Notes: generated from the sequence alone by a model not told the origin. 64,000 nt of DNA from Tropicimonas isoalkanivorans (GCF_900112335.1 NZ_FOLG01000008.1:124001-188000); one strand, 5' to 3'. Counted from the stretch's first letter, positions 7,237-17,559 are shown. Program-made: numbers and translations.

Positions 7237-7803
7237 ATGTTTATCCAGACCGAATCCACCCCCAACCCGGCAACGCTCAAGTTCCTGCCTGGGCAGACCG
7301 TTCTCGAGACCGGAACGGCAGACTTTCCGTCAGCCGACGGCGCAAGCGGCTCGCCGCTAGCTGCGCGAATCTTCGACGTGGGCGGTGTGACGGGCGTGTT
7401 CTTCGGCACCGACTTCGTGACCGTCACGAAATCCGACGAGGTCGATTGGGAGCATGTGAAGCCCGCCATTCTCGGCGCGATCATGGAGCACTTCCAGTCC
7501 GGCAAGCCGGTGATGGCGGAAGGGTCCGGCGCGGCGTCCGGCGGGCATGCGCTCCACGACGGAGAGGACGCGGAGATCGTCACCCAGATCAAGGAACTGC
7601 TCGACACGCGGGTTCGCCCGGCGGTGGCGCAGGACGGCGGCGATATCACCTTCCACGGCTTCGACAGGGGCGTGGTCTACCTTCACATGCAGGGCGCCTG
7701 CGCCGGCTGCCCTTCCTCGACGCTCACCCTCAAAATGGGCATCGAAAATCTGCTCCGTCACTATATCCCGGAGGTGGTAGAGGTTCGCCCCGTTGCGGTC
7801 TGA
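7237..7803 (+). CDS. nfu: Nfu-type iron-sulfur cluster carrier
   Basis: 188 residues with the two-domain Nfu layout. The N-terminal Nfu_N domain (from MFIQTESTPNPATLKFLPG) is followed by a NifU-like C-terminal domain containing DTRVRPAVAQDGGDI and the cluster-binding motif CAGC (Cys155, Cys158). It carries [4Fe-4S] clusters from the scaffold to target apoproteins. A putative Irr box lies upstream. Its stop at 7801-7803 overlaps the start of tsaB, so nfu-tsaB-rimI probably form one transcript. Confidence 0.93.
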   Translation: MFIQTESTPNPATLKFLPGQTVLETGTADFPSADGASGSPLAARIFDVGGVTGVFFGTDFVTVTKSDEVDWEHVKPAILGAIMEHFQSGKPVMAEGSGAASGGHALHDGEDAEIVTQIKELLDTRVRPAVAQDGGDITFHGFDRGVVYLHMQGACAGCPSSTLTLKMGIENLLRHYIPEVVEVRPVAV

Positions 7804-8464
7804 CCCTACGATCCTGGCGTTCGACACATCGGCCGCGCATTGCGCGGCCGCTTTGCTGAGCGCGGGCGAAATTCGGGCCGAAAAGACCCTGGAGATGGGA
7901 CGCGGGCAGGCCGAAGCGCTCATGCCGCTCTTGGAAGAGGTGCTGGCCCAGAGCGGTCTGGCAATGAGCCATCTCGACGCGATTGGTGTCGGCATCGGGC
8001 CCGGCAACTTCACAGGCATCCGGATTTCCGTCGCCGCCGCGCGTGGTCTTTCGCTGGCGCTCGGGGTGCCGGCGGTCGGGGTGTCGATGTTCGAGGTGAT
8101 GGCCTCGGAAACGCCCGAAGGCGGTGCCCTCGTCAGCCTCCCGGCCCCCCGCGGGATGACCTACGTTCAACCGTTTCACGACGGCCGACCGAATGGGCCG
8201 GCCCAGCTTTTCAACCCGGGCGGACCACCGGAGCCAGGATTCGCCGGTCTGACCGTGATCGGCGCGGCGTCAGAGGAGATCGCCCGCCTGCACCACGGTG
8301 TCACTGCACCGGCAGACGCCCCCCCGATCGCGCCTCAAATCGCGCGCATCGCGGCTTCCCGCCTCGCTGAAGGCCACGCCCGCGGTGAACGACCCTGCCC
8401 GCTCTATGTCCGGCCCGCGGACGCGGCTCCGCCGGCAGATCCGCCGCCTGCCATCCTGCAGTGA
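7793..8464 (+). CDS. tsaB: tRNA t6A threonylcarbamoyltransferase partner TsaB
   Basis: 223 residues of the ASKHA fold: ILAFDTSAAHCAAAL at the N-terminus and GIGPGNFTGIRISVAAARGL, the hallmark TsaB/YeaZ loop. TsaB dimerises with TsaD to form N6-threonylcarbamoyladenosine on ANN-decoding tRNAs. An in-frame TAG at 7778 and the lack of another start leave TTG at 7793 as the only plausible start, overlapping the nfu stop by 11 bases. The stop overlaps the GTG of rimI. The pairing with rimI is the common bacterial order. Confidence 0.9.
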   Translation: MRSDPTILAFDTSAAHCAAALLSAGEIRAEKTLEMGRGQAEALMPLLEEVLAQSGLAMSHLDAIGVGIGPGNFTGIRISVAAARGLSLALGVPAVGVSMFEVMASETPEGGALVSLPAPRGMTYVQPFHDGRPNGPAQLFNPGGPPEPGFAGLTVIGAASEEIARLHHGVTAPADAPPIAPQIARIAASRLAEGHARGERPCPLYVRPADAAPPADPPPAILQ

Positions 8465-8874
8465 CGCCCGAAGAACTCGCCGCACTTCACGTCCGCTGTT
8501 TCGAGACACCTCGTCCCTGGACGGCCGCAGAGTTTCGGAACCTGCTCACCATGACCGGCGTTTTTCTCAACGCGACCGACGCCGGCTTCGCCCTCGGCAG
8601 GGTTATCGTGGACGAGGCGGAACTGCTCACGCTCGCCGTCGACCCACCGGCCCGCAGGCACGGCCTCGGCCGTGCACTTCTCGCCGACTTCGAGACGTCC
8701 GCCGCTAGCCGTGGCGCAACCTCGGCGCTGCTCGAAGTCAGCGCCGCCAACGCCCCGGCCATCGCGCTCTACACAGCCGCAGGCTTCCTGCGCACCGGCC
8801 ACCGGCCGGGTTACTACCGCACCCCGCACGGCGCCCGCATAGACGCACTCCTGTTAGCCAAAGCGCTGTCCTGA
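8461..8874 (+). CDS. rimI: ribosomal-protein-alanine N-acetyltransferase (GNAT)
   Basis: 137 residues, GNAT fold. The acetyl-CoA loop is ARRHGLGRALL (R/Q-x2-G-x-G/A), with ALLEVSAANAPAIALYTAAGF, which is nearly diagnostic for RimI, and YYRTPHGARIDALLL at the end. It acetylates the N-terminal Ala of S18 in E. coli (S18 is encoded at 20.1 kb here). GTG start, with 4 bases overlapping the tsaB stop. Confidence 0.9.
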   Translation: MTPEELAALHVRCFETPRPWTAAEFRNLLTMTGVFLNATDAGFALGRVIVDEAELLTLAVDPPARRHGLGRALLADFETSAASRGATSALLEVSAANAPAIALYTAAGFLRTGHRPGYYRTPHGARIDALLLAKALS

Positions 8875-9039
8875 CGCAGGTTTCCGGCCCCCGGTCGCCT
8901 TGCGTAAACCGAAAAACCGGTTGACCCCCTCCGTTCGCTGCGGCCTTAATCGTCGCGTGATCCGAAAGAGATCCTTCAAGTTTGTCGCGTCGGGCCAGTC
9001 GGCCCTTCGCGTGAATAATATCCAACCGGGAGACACCCT

Positions 9040-10038
9040 ATGACTTTCATGCGGAGCATCCTCGGCGCGGCTGCAAGCCTTGCGCTGATCGCCGGAGCGG
9101 CCTCGGCCGAACCCGCCGTCATTTTCGACCTCGGCGGCAAGTTCGACAAGTCGTTCAACGAGTCGGCCTACACCGGCGCCAAACGCTGGGCCGAGAAGAC
9201 CGGCGAGAGCTTCAAGGAAATCGAGATGCAGTCCGAAGCGCAGCGCGAGCAGGCGCTGCGCCGGCTGGCCGAGGCTGGCGCGAACCCGATCGTTATGACG
9301 GGCTTCGCGTTCGGCAATGTGTTGACCGAGGTCGCGCCGGATTATCCCGACACGTCCTTCGCCATCATCGACGCCGTGGTCGAAGGGCCGAACATCCGCT
9401 CTGTGATCTTCTCGGAGCATGAAGGCTCCTACCTCGTCGGCACGCTGGCGGGGGAAGCTTCCAAATCCGGCACCGTCGGCTTCATCGGCGGGATGGACAT
9501 TCCGTTGATCCGCAGATTCGCCTGCGGCTACGCGCAAGGCGTGCTGGATGTGAACCCGGAAGCAACCGTGCTGTCCAACATGACCGGCACCACGCCCGCC
9601 GCCTGGAACGACCCGGTGAAGGGCTCCGAGTTGACCAAGGCGCAGATCTCGCAAGGCGCTGATGTCATCTATTCCGCGGCCGGCGGCACCGGCGTGGGCG
9701 TTCTGCAGGCCGCGGCGGACGCGGACGGTGTGCTTTCCATTGGTGTGGACAGCAACCAGAACCACCTGCATCCGGGCAAGGTGCTGACTTCCATGGTCAA
9801 ACGGGTCGACAACGCGGTGGAGAAAGCCTTCGACGACGGTCCCGGTTTCGAGACGGGCGTGATGGTCATGGGGCTGGACAACGAGGGTGTCGGCTACGCC
9901 ATGGATGAAAACAACGGCGACATAGTTGACGCCAACTGGAAGGCCGCCGCCGACGAGGCTGCCAAGAAGATCGCCGCCGGCGAACTCGAGGTTCACGACT
10001 ACTACGACGACAACGCCTGTCCCTATCTGCAGTTCTGA
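9040..10038 (+). CDS. BMP-family substrate-binding protein of a nucleoside ABC importer
   Basis: 332 residues with a Sec signal peptide (cleavage expected after ASA, residue 23); no lipobox Cys, so likely periplasmic and soluble. The mature start EPAVIFDLGGKFDKSFNESAY contains the BMP/PnrA (PF02608) purine-nucleoside contact GGKFDKSFN, with GFIGGMDIPLI and VLSIGVDSNQNH further on. With the following ATPase and two permeases it forms a complete importer of the BmpA/NupA type. A strong hairpin follows the stop at 10067, which may set excess expression of the binding protein. The ligand is inferred from family. Confidence 0.92.
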   Translation: MTFMRSILGAAASLALIAGAASAEPAVIFDLGGKFDKSFNESAYTGAKRWAEKTGESFKEIEMQSEAQREQALRRLAEAGANPIVMTGFAFGNVLTEVAPDYPDTSFAIIDAVVEGPNIRSVIFSEHEGSYLVGTLAGEASKSGTVGFIGGMDIPLIRRFACGYAQGVLDVNPEATVLSNMTGTTPAAWNDPVKGSELTKAQISQGADVIYSAAGGTGVGVLQAAADADGVLSIGVDSNQNHLHPGKVLTSMVKRVDNAVEKAFDDGPGFETGVMVMGLDNEGVGYAMDENNGDIVDANWKAAADEAAKKIAAGELEVHDYYDDNACPYLQF

Positions 10039-10066
10039 TACCCGTCAGTCTGGAACGTGACAAAAT

Positions 10067-10095
10067 GGGCCGCGTAGCGCGAGGCCGCGCGGCCC
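10067..10095 (+). terminator. intercistronic hairpin after the binding-protein gene
   Basis: An 8-bp perfect GC stem GGGCCGCG/CGCGGCCC (10067-10074 with 10088-10095) in the gap between the binding-protein gene and the ATPase gene. No U-tract follows, so it fits an mRNA-stabilising or attenuating hairpin better than a full terminator. Confidence 0.6.
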
Positions 10096-10119
10096 GTTGA
10101 AAAATGCGAGGTGTGGTCG

Positions 10120-11703
10120 ATGAAGGACCTGGCAGAAAACTCTGGTCCAACGCCCGACGCGGGCCCGGACGCTCCCCCGGCGATCGAACTGCGCGGCATC
10201 TCGAAAGCGTTTGGCCCGGTTCAGGCGAACAAGGACATCTCGTTGAAGGTGGCCAAGGGTACGATCCACGGCATCATCGGTGAGAACGGCGCCGGCAAGT
10301 CGACGCTGATGTCCATCCTCTACGGCTTCTACAAGGCCGACTCCGGTGAGATCCTCATCGACGGCAAGCCCACCGAGATCCCTGACAGCCAGGCGGCCAT
10401 CGCGGCCGGCATCGGAATGGTGTTCCAGCACTTCAAGTTGGTGGAAAATTTCTCGGTGCTGGAAAACGTGGTGCTGGGCGCCGAGGACGGCGCGCTGCTC
10501 CGGCCGACGCTTTCCAAGGCGCGCAAGCACCTGACCCAGATCGCCAAAGAATACGAGATGAACGTCGACCCCGACGCCCTGATCGAGGAGATCGGCGTCG
10601 GAATGCAGCAGCGGGTGGAGATCCTGAAGTCCCTCTACCGCCACGCCGACATCCTGATCCTCGATGAGCCCACCGGCGTGCTGACCCCGGCGGAAGCCGA
10701 CCACCTGTTCCGCATCCTTCGGGGCCTGAAGGACGAGGGGAAGACGATCATCCTCATCACCCACAAACTGCGAGAGATCATGGAAGTGACCGACACGGTC
10801 TCGGTTATGCGGCGCGGGGAGATGACGGCGACGGTGAAGACGGCGGAAACGTCGCCGGAGGAGCTGGCGGAGTTGATGGTAGGCCGCAAGGTTCTGCTCC
10901 GGGTGGACAAGACGCCCGCGACGCCCGGGAAGACAATTCTGAAGGTCGAAGATCTGAAGGTCGTCGATGAGGACGGTGTGGAGCGCCTGAAGGGTGTGTC
11001 CTTCGAGGTGCGCGCAGGTGAGATCCTGGGTATCGCAGGCGTGGCGGGCAACGGCCAGTCGGAACTGCTGGAGGTGCTGGGCGGCATGATGGCGGGCACC
11101 GGCCGGGTGGAACTCAATGGCGAGTCAATCGACCTCACCGGCAAGCATTCCGACGGGCTCTCGCGGCGTAAGCGGGGCATCTCCCATGTGCCGGAGGACC
11201 GTCAGCGCGAGGGGCTTATCATGGACTTCGCCGCCTGGGAAAACGTGGCTTTCGGATACCAATACGACGACAGTTACAAGTCCGGCTGGCTGATGGACAA
11301 CGCGGGCATCCGGCGGGACACCGAGGGCAAGATGGAACGCTTCGACGTGCGCCCGCCAAACCCGCAACTCGCCGCAAAGAACTTCTCCGGCGGCAACCAG
11401 CAAAAGATCGTTCTGGCCCGCGAGATCGAGCGGAACCCGGACCTGCTGCTGGTGGGCCAGCCGACGCGGGGTGTGGACATCGGGGCGATCGAGTTCATCC
11501 ACCAAAGCCTCATCCAACTGCGCGACGCCGGCAAGGCGATCCTGCTGGTCTCGGTGGAGCTGGACGAGATCATGGGTCTTTCCGACCGCATCGCCGTGAT
11601 GTTCGACGGCCGGATCATGGGCGAACGGCTGCCTGGCGAGACGACGGAGGGCGAACTGGGCCTCCTGATGGCGGGTGTTACTGACGGCGAAGGAGCGGCG
11701 TGA
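10120..11703 (+). CDS. tandem-domain ABC ATPase of the nucleoside importer
   Basis: 527 residues with two ABC domains. The first has Walker A GENGAGKSTL, a variant signature VGMQQRVEI and Walker B DILILDEPT; the second has the degenerate P-loop GVAGNGQSEL and signature FSGGNQQKIV, the standard layout of the BMP/ribose (YufO/RbsA) class. ATG at 10120 follows GAGG at a good distance and was preferred to GTG at 10111. It couples to the two permeases downstream; its stop overlaps the first permease start. Confidence 0.93.
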   Translation: MKDLAENSGPTPDAGPDAPPAIELRGISKAFGPVQANKDISLKVAKGTIHGIIGENGAGKSTLMSILYGFYKADSGEILIDGKPTEIPDSQAAIAAGIGMVFQHFKLVENFSVLENVVLGAEDGALLRPTLSKARKHLTQIAKEYEMNVDPDALIEEIGVGMQQRVEILKSLYRHADILILDEPTGVLTPAEADHLFRILRGLKDEGKTIILITHKLREIMEVTDTVSVMRRGEMTATVKTAETSPEELAELMVGRKVLLRVDKTPATPGKTILKVEDLKVVDEDGVERLKGVSFEVRAGEILGIAGVAGNGQSELLEVLGGMMAGTGRVELNGESIDLTGKHSDGLSRRKRGISHVPEDRQREGLIMDFAAWENVAFGYQYDDSYKSGWLMDNAGIRRDTEGKMERFDVRPPNPQLAAKNFSGGNQQKIVLAREIERNPDLLLVGQPTRGVDIGAIEFIHQSLIQLRDAGKAILLVSVELDEIMGLSDRIAVMFDGRIMGERLPGETTEGELGLLMAGVTDGEGAA

Positions 11704-12806
11704 TGGATGTGATGCCCAAATGGGCCGACGTGTTGCTGGTGCCGATCATCAGCCTGCTGCTGGCCTTCGCGATTTCGGCTCTGGTAATCCTCGGCATTGG
11801 CAAGGACCCGGTCGAAGCCGTCAAGCTGATGGTTTCTGGTGCCTTCGGCTCGACCTATGGCTGGGGCTACACGCTGTTCTATGCCACCAACTTCATCTTT
11901 ACGGGCCTCGCCTTCGCCGTCGCCTCCCACGCCAGCCTGTTCAACATCGGCTCCGAGGGTCAGGCAACGCTCGGTGGGCTTGGCGTGGCGCTCGTCTGCC
12001 TCGCCCTGCCGTGGCCGCACTGGACGTTGGCACTGCCCGCCGCGATGATCGGCGGCGCGCTTTTCGGGGCGGCGTGGGCCTTCATTCCCGCCTGGCTTCA
12101 GGCCAAACGCGGGAGCCACATCGTCATCACCACGATCATGTTCAACTTCATCGGCGCCGCGGTTTTGAACTACATGCTGGTCAACGTGATGCGCCCGGAA
12201 GGCTCCATGGACCCGGCCTCCGCGAAGTTTCCGCCGGGGGCCAGCCTTCCGACTTTGCACGACATTCTCGCCGTCTTCGGCATTCCGTTTTCCAAGTCCG
12301 CCCCCGCAAACATCAGTTTCCTGATCGCCCTGCTTGCCTGCGTTCTGGTTTGGCTGTTGATCTGGCGCACGCGCTTCGGGTTTGAACTGCGCGCCTACGG
12401 CAGATCCGAGTCCGCCGCCGTTTACGCGGGCATCTCGCCCTCGAAGATCATCATCGTCGCCATGCTGATTTCCGGCGGGCTGTCCGGCCTGATGGCGATC
12501 AACAATGTGATGGGCGAGGCCGAGCGGCTTGTGCTGAACTCCGTCGAAGGGGCGGGCTTCATCGGCATCGCGGTGGCGCTCATGGGGCGCAACCATCCCA
12601 TCGGCGTGGCCCTCGCGGCGATCCTGTTCGGTTTCCTCTACCAAGGCGGCGCAGAGCTCGCGCTCTGGATGTCGATCCCACGGGAGCTCATCGTGGTGAT
12701 CCAGGGGTTGGTGATCCTGTTCACCGGCGCACTCGACAACATGGTGCGAATGCCGATCGAGCGGATTTTCCTCGCCCGTCGCCTCAGCGCCAAGTCGGGA
12801 GAGTGA
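11703..12806 (+). CDS. ABC importer permease 1 (BMP/nucleoside type)
   Basis: 367 residues, about 8-10 transmembrane helices, BPD_transp_2 family (YufP-like). Typical features: NIGSEGQATLGG after the second helix region, ITTIMFNFIGAAVLNYML, and FIGIAVALMGRNHPIG in the coupling region. The ATG overlaps the ATPase stop (TGATG) and follows AGGAG at about 8 bases; a GTG three bases upstream is the alternative. It pairs with the next gene to form the pore. Confidence 0.9.
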   Translation: MDVMPKWADVLLVPIISLLLAFAISALVILGIGKDPVEAVKLMVSGAFGSTYGWGYTLFYATNFIFTGLAFAVASHASLFNIGSEGQATLGGLGVALVCLALPWPHWTLALPAAMIGGALFGAAWAFIPAWLQAKRGSHIVITTIMFNFIGAAVLNYMLVNVMRPEGSMDPASAKFPPGASLPTLHDILAVFGIPFSKSAPANISFLIALLACVLVWLLIWRTRFGFELRAYGRSESAAVYAGISPSKIIIVAMLISGGLSGLMAINNVMGEAERLVLNSVEGAGFIGIAVALMGRNHPIGVALAAILFGFLYQGGAELALWMSIPRELIVVIQGLVILFTGALDNMVRMPIERIFLARRLSAKSGE

Positions 12807-12809
12807 GCC

Positions 12810-13778
12810 ATGGACTTCTCCACCCTCATCCAGATCCTCGACTCCACGCTGCGCCTTGCCACGCCGCTGCTGCTGGCTTGCCTCGCCGGACTTTTCTCGG
12901 AGCGGTCGGGCATCTTCGACATCGGGCTGGAAGCCAAGATGCTGATCGCGGCCTTTTTCTCGGCCGCCGTTGCCTATGACAGCGGGTCGGTCTGGCTCGG
13001 GCTGCTGGCGGGCATCGCGGCCTCGATGGTATTTGCGGCCATTCACGGCGTTGCCTCCATCACCTTCCGTGGCAATCAACTCATCTCCGGCGTGGCGCTC
13101 AATTTCCTCGCTTCGGGCATGACGGTGCTAATTGCGCAGAACTGGTTCCAGCAAGGCGGCCGCACGCCATCGCTTCTTGGCAAGGCTCGGTTCGAGCCCC
13201 TCACCCTGCCCTTCGCCGACGCGCTGAAAGACGTGCCGATCCTCGGGCCGCTCTATTCGGATCTGCTGTCGGGCCACTCGATCCTCGTCTACGTCGCCTT
13301 GCTGGCGGTGCCGGCGTCGTGGTGGGTGCTGTTCCGAACCCGCTTCGGCCTGCGCTTGCGCGCGGTCGGCGAGAACCCGGCGGCCGTCGATACCGCGGGC
13401 GTCTCGGTGATCGGACTGCGGTATGCCGCCGTCGCTATCGCCGGGCTGCTCTGTGGCATCGCGGGCGCCTATCTCGCCACCGGCCTGCAGGCGGGCTTCG
13501 TGAAAGACATGACGGCCGGACGGGGCTACATCGCTCTTGCGGCGCTGATCTTCGCCAAATGGCGGCCGTGGTACGCGCTCGGCGCCTGCTTGCTCTTCGG
13601 TCTGCTTCAGGCGCTGGCGCTGAGGACGGACGTCGTCGCTGCGATCTTCCCGTTCAAGATGCCGGTACAACTGCTGGACAGCCTCCCCTACATCCTGACG
13701 GTCGTGATCCTCGCGGGCTTCGTCGGCAAGGCGATCCCGCCTCGGGCCGGTGGAGAGCCCTACGTCAAGGAACGGTAA
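12810..13778 (+). CDS. ABC importer permease 2 (BMP/nucleoside type)
   Basis: 322 residues, second BPD_transp_2 permease (YufQ-like), about 8 helices. Visible conserved parts: ERSGIFDIGLEAKML, GNQLISGVALNFLASG, AGRGYIALAALIFAKWRP near the C-terminus. It starts three bases after permease 1 stops and is the last gene of the importer operon; the 94-base gap before the next gene contains GC-rich repeats but no clean terminator. Confidence 0.9.
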   Translation: MDFSTLIQILDSTLRLATPLLLACLAGLFSERSGIFDIGLEAKMLIAAFFSAAVAYDSGSVWLGLLAGIAASMVFAAIHGVASITFRGNQLISGVALNFLASGMTVLIAQNWFQQGGRTPSLLGKARFEPLTLPFADALKDVPILGPLYSDLLSGHSILVYVALLAVPASWWVLFRTRFGLRLRAVGENPAAVDTAGVSVIGLRYAAVAIAGLLCGIAGAYLATGLQAGFVKDMTAGRGYIALAALIFAKWRPWYALGACLLFGLLQALALRTDVVAAIFPFKMPVQLLDSLPYILTVVILAGFVGKAIPPRAGGEPYVKER

Positions 13779-13872
13779 GGCAGGCAACCGCTCGGGCGTA
13801 GCGCGCCCGCGCGCCTTGTCCTAGACTCGCGCCTGAGGTGCGCGTGCAAGGGCGCCGGAGCAGGAGTGCAGG

Positions 13873-14793
13873 ATGCAGATCTACCTTCCGATCGCGGAGG
13901 TTTCGGTAAACGCCTTTTACCTGCTCGGCCTTGGCGGGATCGTCGGCATCCTGTCCGGCCTGTTCGGCGTCGGCGGCGGGTTTCTCCTTACGCCGCTCCT
14001 GTTCTTCATCGGCATCCCGCCTGCAGTGGCCGTGGCCACCGGCGCCAACCAGATCGTCGCGTCCTCCTATTCCGGGGTCCTCGCCCACTTGCGCAGAAAG
14101 ACGGTGGACCTGCGGATGGGCGTCGTCTTGCAGGTCGGCGGGGTCATCGGGGCGGCCCTCGGTATCTTGCTATTCAACCTGCTGAAGTCGCTCGGGCAGG
14201 TCGACCTTCTCATCACGCTAAGTTACGTGGTCTTTCTGGGGATCGTCGGCGGGCTGATGTTCGTCGAATCCCTCGTCGCCCTGCGCCGCTCCCGCAAGCA
14301 GGGCGCGGCGCAACGACCGCTCCACCGGCGGCAGCGCAACTGGGTGCATACGTGGCCGTTCAAGATGCGCTTCCGCACGTCCGGCCTTTATATCTCCGTG
14401 ATCCCGCCCATCCTCGTCGGCATGATGGTGGGGGTGCTGGCCGCGATCATGGGCGTGGGCGGCGGCTTTATCATGGTGCCGGCGATGATCTATATCCTGG
14501 GTATGCCGACAAAGGTCGTCGTCGGCACCTCGCTGTTCCAGATCATTCTCGTCGCGGCGTTCACAACGATGCTGCACGCCATCACCAACCATACCGTCGA
14601 CCTGCCGCTGGCGCTGCTCCTGCTGGTCGGCGGCGTGTTCGGCGCACAGATCGGCAGCCAGTTGGGAACGCGGCTGAAGGCGGAGCAGCTTCGCGTCCTT
14701 CTCGCCGCGCTGGTCCTACTGGTCTGCGGCAAGCTGGCGCTCGACCTTTTGCTTGAGCCGAGCGAGCTCTACTCCGTCGCGGTGTCGGCATGA
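13873..14793 (+). CDS. TSUP-family permease (TauE/SafE, sulfite/sulfonate exporter type)
   Basis: 306 residues, about eight membrane segments in two repeats. The repeated GGxxGxLSGLFGVGGGFLLTPLL-like glycine block (residues about 20-43) and its second copy MGVGGGFIMVPAMIYILG are the TauE/SafE hallmark. Likely exports a small sulfur oxyanion or organosulfonate. Its stop overlaps the start of the TIGR02186 gene by 4 bases, a recurrent alphaproteobacterial pair that suggests a shared function. Confidence 0.88.
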   Translation: MQIYLPIAEVSVNAFYLLGLGGIVGILSGLFGVGGGFLLTPLLFFIGIPPAVAVATGANQIVASSYSGVLAHLRRKTVDLRMGVVLQVGGVIGAALGILLFNLLKSLGQVDLLITLSYVVFLGIVGGLMFVESLVALRRSRKQGAAQRPLHRRQRNWVHTWPFKMRFRTSGLYISVIPPILVGMMVGVLAAIMGVGGGFIMVPAMIYILGMPTKVVVGTSLFQIILVAAFTTMLHAITNHTVDLPLALLLLVGGVFGAQIGSQLGTRLKAEQLRVLLAALVLLVCGKLALDLLLEPSELYSVAVSA

Positions 14794-15554
14794 GACGCTG
14801 GGTCGCCTGCCTGCTGCTCGTCCTTGGGATGGCCAGCGCCGCGCAGGCGCAACAGGTGGTCGCGGACCTGAGCCAGAGCCGCATTTCCATCACAACGAGC
14901 TTTGCCGGGTCGCATATCCTTGTCTTCGGTGCCGTGCGGGAAGACCGTGATGCACCGCAGGAGCCGTTCGACATCATCGTCACGGTCTCCGGCCCGGTGG
15001 AGCGCACGCTGGTCCGGAAGAAGGAGCGTGTCGCCGGTATCTGGGTCAACACCCGCTCCGCGACCATCAGTGCCGCCCCAACGTTCTACAAGGTCTCCAG
15101 CACCTCGACCCTCCATCACATCCTGTCGGAAGAAGCGGACGAACGCTATTCGATCACCATTCCGCGGGCGATCCGGGCCGTCGGCCTCGCAGACGATGCC
15201 CCCACGGGCGAACCCTTCACCAAGGCGCTCGTGCGGATCCGAGAGAAGGACGGCACCTACACTGTGGACGAAGGCGGCGTGACCATGATCGGTGACGTGC
15301 TGTTCCGGGCCGACATCGAGCTTCCGTCGAACATCGTGGAGGGCAACTATTTCGCACGGATATTCGTGATGCGGGACGGCGAGGTCCTCGCATCCTTCAC
15401 CGATCTTCTGGGGGTGCAAAAGGTTGGGCTGGAGCGCTGGATCTATGCGCTGGCGCAGGAACAGGCGGCGATCTACGGGCTGCTCTCGCTGGCCATTGCC
15501 ATCGCCGCGGGCTGGGCGGCGTCGGCAGTTTTCACCTACCTGCGAAAGAGCTGA
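14790..15554 (+). CDS. TIGR02186-family exported membrane-anchored protein
   Basis: 254 residues: signal peptide (residues 1-20, cleaved near AQA), a beta-rich periplasmic domain (VVADLSQSRISITTSFAG at its start, then GIWVNTRSA) and one C-terminal transmembrane helix (about 224-246). It matches the putative transmembrane family TIGR02186 (PF09608), restricted to alphaproteobacteria and of unknown role. The overlap with the TauE/SafE gene suggests it is an accessory subunit or periplasmic sensor of that exporter; this is inference from context. Confidence 0.82.
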   Translation: MRRWVACLLLVLGMASAAQAQQVVADLSQSRISITTSFAGSHILVFGAVREDRDAPQEPFDIIVTVSGPVERTLVRKKERVAGIWVNTRSATISAAPTFYKVSSTSTLHHILSEEADERYSITIPRAIRAVGLADDAPTGEPFTKALVRIREKDGTYTVDEGGVTMIGDVLFRADIELPSNIVEGNYFARIFVMRDGEVLASFTDLLGVQKVGLERWIYALAQEQAAIYGLLSLAIAIAAGWAASAVFTYLRKS

Positions 15555-15587
15555 GACCGTTTCGCCGGCACCGCGGCGGTGAAGGCC

Positions 15588-16088
15588 TCACGCCAGACGG
15601 CTCAGCCGCTCTTCGAGCACCTCGAAGGGCACCGCAGGTTCGTTCTTTGCGTCCCGGATCACGAGCGACGTCTTGACGCTCGCCACGTTCGGAGCTGCCG
15701 TAAGCTGGCCGGTCAGAAAAGACTGGAAGGTCGATAGATCAGGCGCGACGCATTTCAGGATGAAGTCGATCTCGCCGTTCAGCATGTGGCACTCACGCAC
15801 CAGCGGCCACTCCCGGCATTGCTGCTCAAACGCGGACAGGTCCGACTCCGCCTGGCTATTGAGGCCCACCATAGCGAACACCTGCACTTCAAAGCCCAAT
15901 TTCCGAGGATCGACCTCCGCGTGATAGCCGCGAATGTATCCGGCTTCCTCCAGCGTGCGGACCCGGCGGAGGCACGGCGGCGCAGATATTCCGACCCGCC
16001 GCGCAAGTTCGACATTGGTCATCCGACCGTCGGCCTGCAACTCGGACAGGATATGACGGTCGATGGGGTCAAGTTTGCCACCCGACAT
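15588..16088 (-). CDS. Lrp/AsnC-family transcriptional regulator
   Basis: 166 residues. The N-terminal winged helix starts LDPIDRHILSELQADGRMT and has the recognition segment VELARRVGISAPPCLRRVRTLEEAGYI, followed by an Lrp-type ligand domain (RAM) with VRECHMLNGEIDFILKCVAPDL. It probably senses an amino acid. It is divergent from trxB with a 199-base gap holding a 12-bp palindrome (16153-16164), so autoregulation and control of trxB are plausible. Confidence 0.92.
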   Translation of the reverse strand: MSGGKLDPIDRHILSELQADGRMTNVELARRVGISAPPCLRRVRTLEEAGYIRGYHAEVDPRKLGFEVQVFAMVGLNSQAESDLSAFEQQCREWPLVRECHMLNGEIDFILKCVAPDLSTFQSFLTGQLTAAPNVASVKTSLVIRDAKNEPAVPFEVLEERLSRLA

Positions 16089-16152
16089 TCAGCCCTCCAG
16101 TGAATTTTGCAAACCTTAGCGAGACCCCGCAATGAGCGCAACAAAGTTTCAC

Positions 16153-16164
16153 AGTTGCGCAACT
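16153..16164. promoter_or_regulatory. candidate operator: palindrome AGTTGCGCAACT between lrp and trxB
   Basis: A perfect 12-bp palindrome, flanked by a further imperfect inverted match (ACAAAGTT at 16141-16148 and AACTTTTGT at 16161-16169). It sits between the divergent Lrp-type regulator and trxB. Lrp proteins bind such short inverted repeats. Several 12-mer palindromes are expected by chance per window, so position is the main support. Confidence 0.4.
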
Positions 16165-16191
16165 TTTGTCGGGTTTGTGCTGACCGCATAG

Positions 16192-17292
<1,101 letters not shown>

Positions 17293-17559
17293 CAGTCTCT
17301 GTAAGTTCAGCGAGAGGACGCGCCGCTTCGAACGAACTCGCACGGGTCAACAAGGCAGGCGGTTCGGCCATGTCTGTCCCGAAGCGGGACACAACGGCGG
17401 CCTCGGTACGCGAAAAAGCGCGGCCTTTTCGCCGCACCTCCGCGCGTCCTCAGCGAACGGCTTGAACTCCCCTCCAAACCGGTCCTATAGGCGCGCAGCA
17501 CGGGCCGGACGGGAGGCCGGTTTACGTCCGTATTGAATCAACGATAGCCGAGAGTTTAG

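Noticed and set aside
11274-13079. 601-codon minus-strand frame opposite the ABC importer genes
   Set aside because: Antisense shadow; Gln/Asp/Arg/His-rich text with no domain, while the plus strand encodes recognisable ATPase and permeases.
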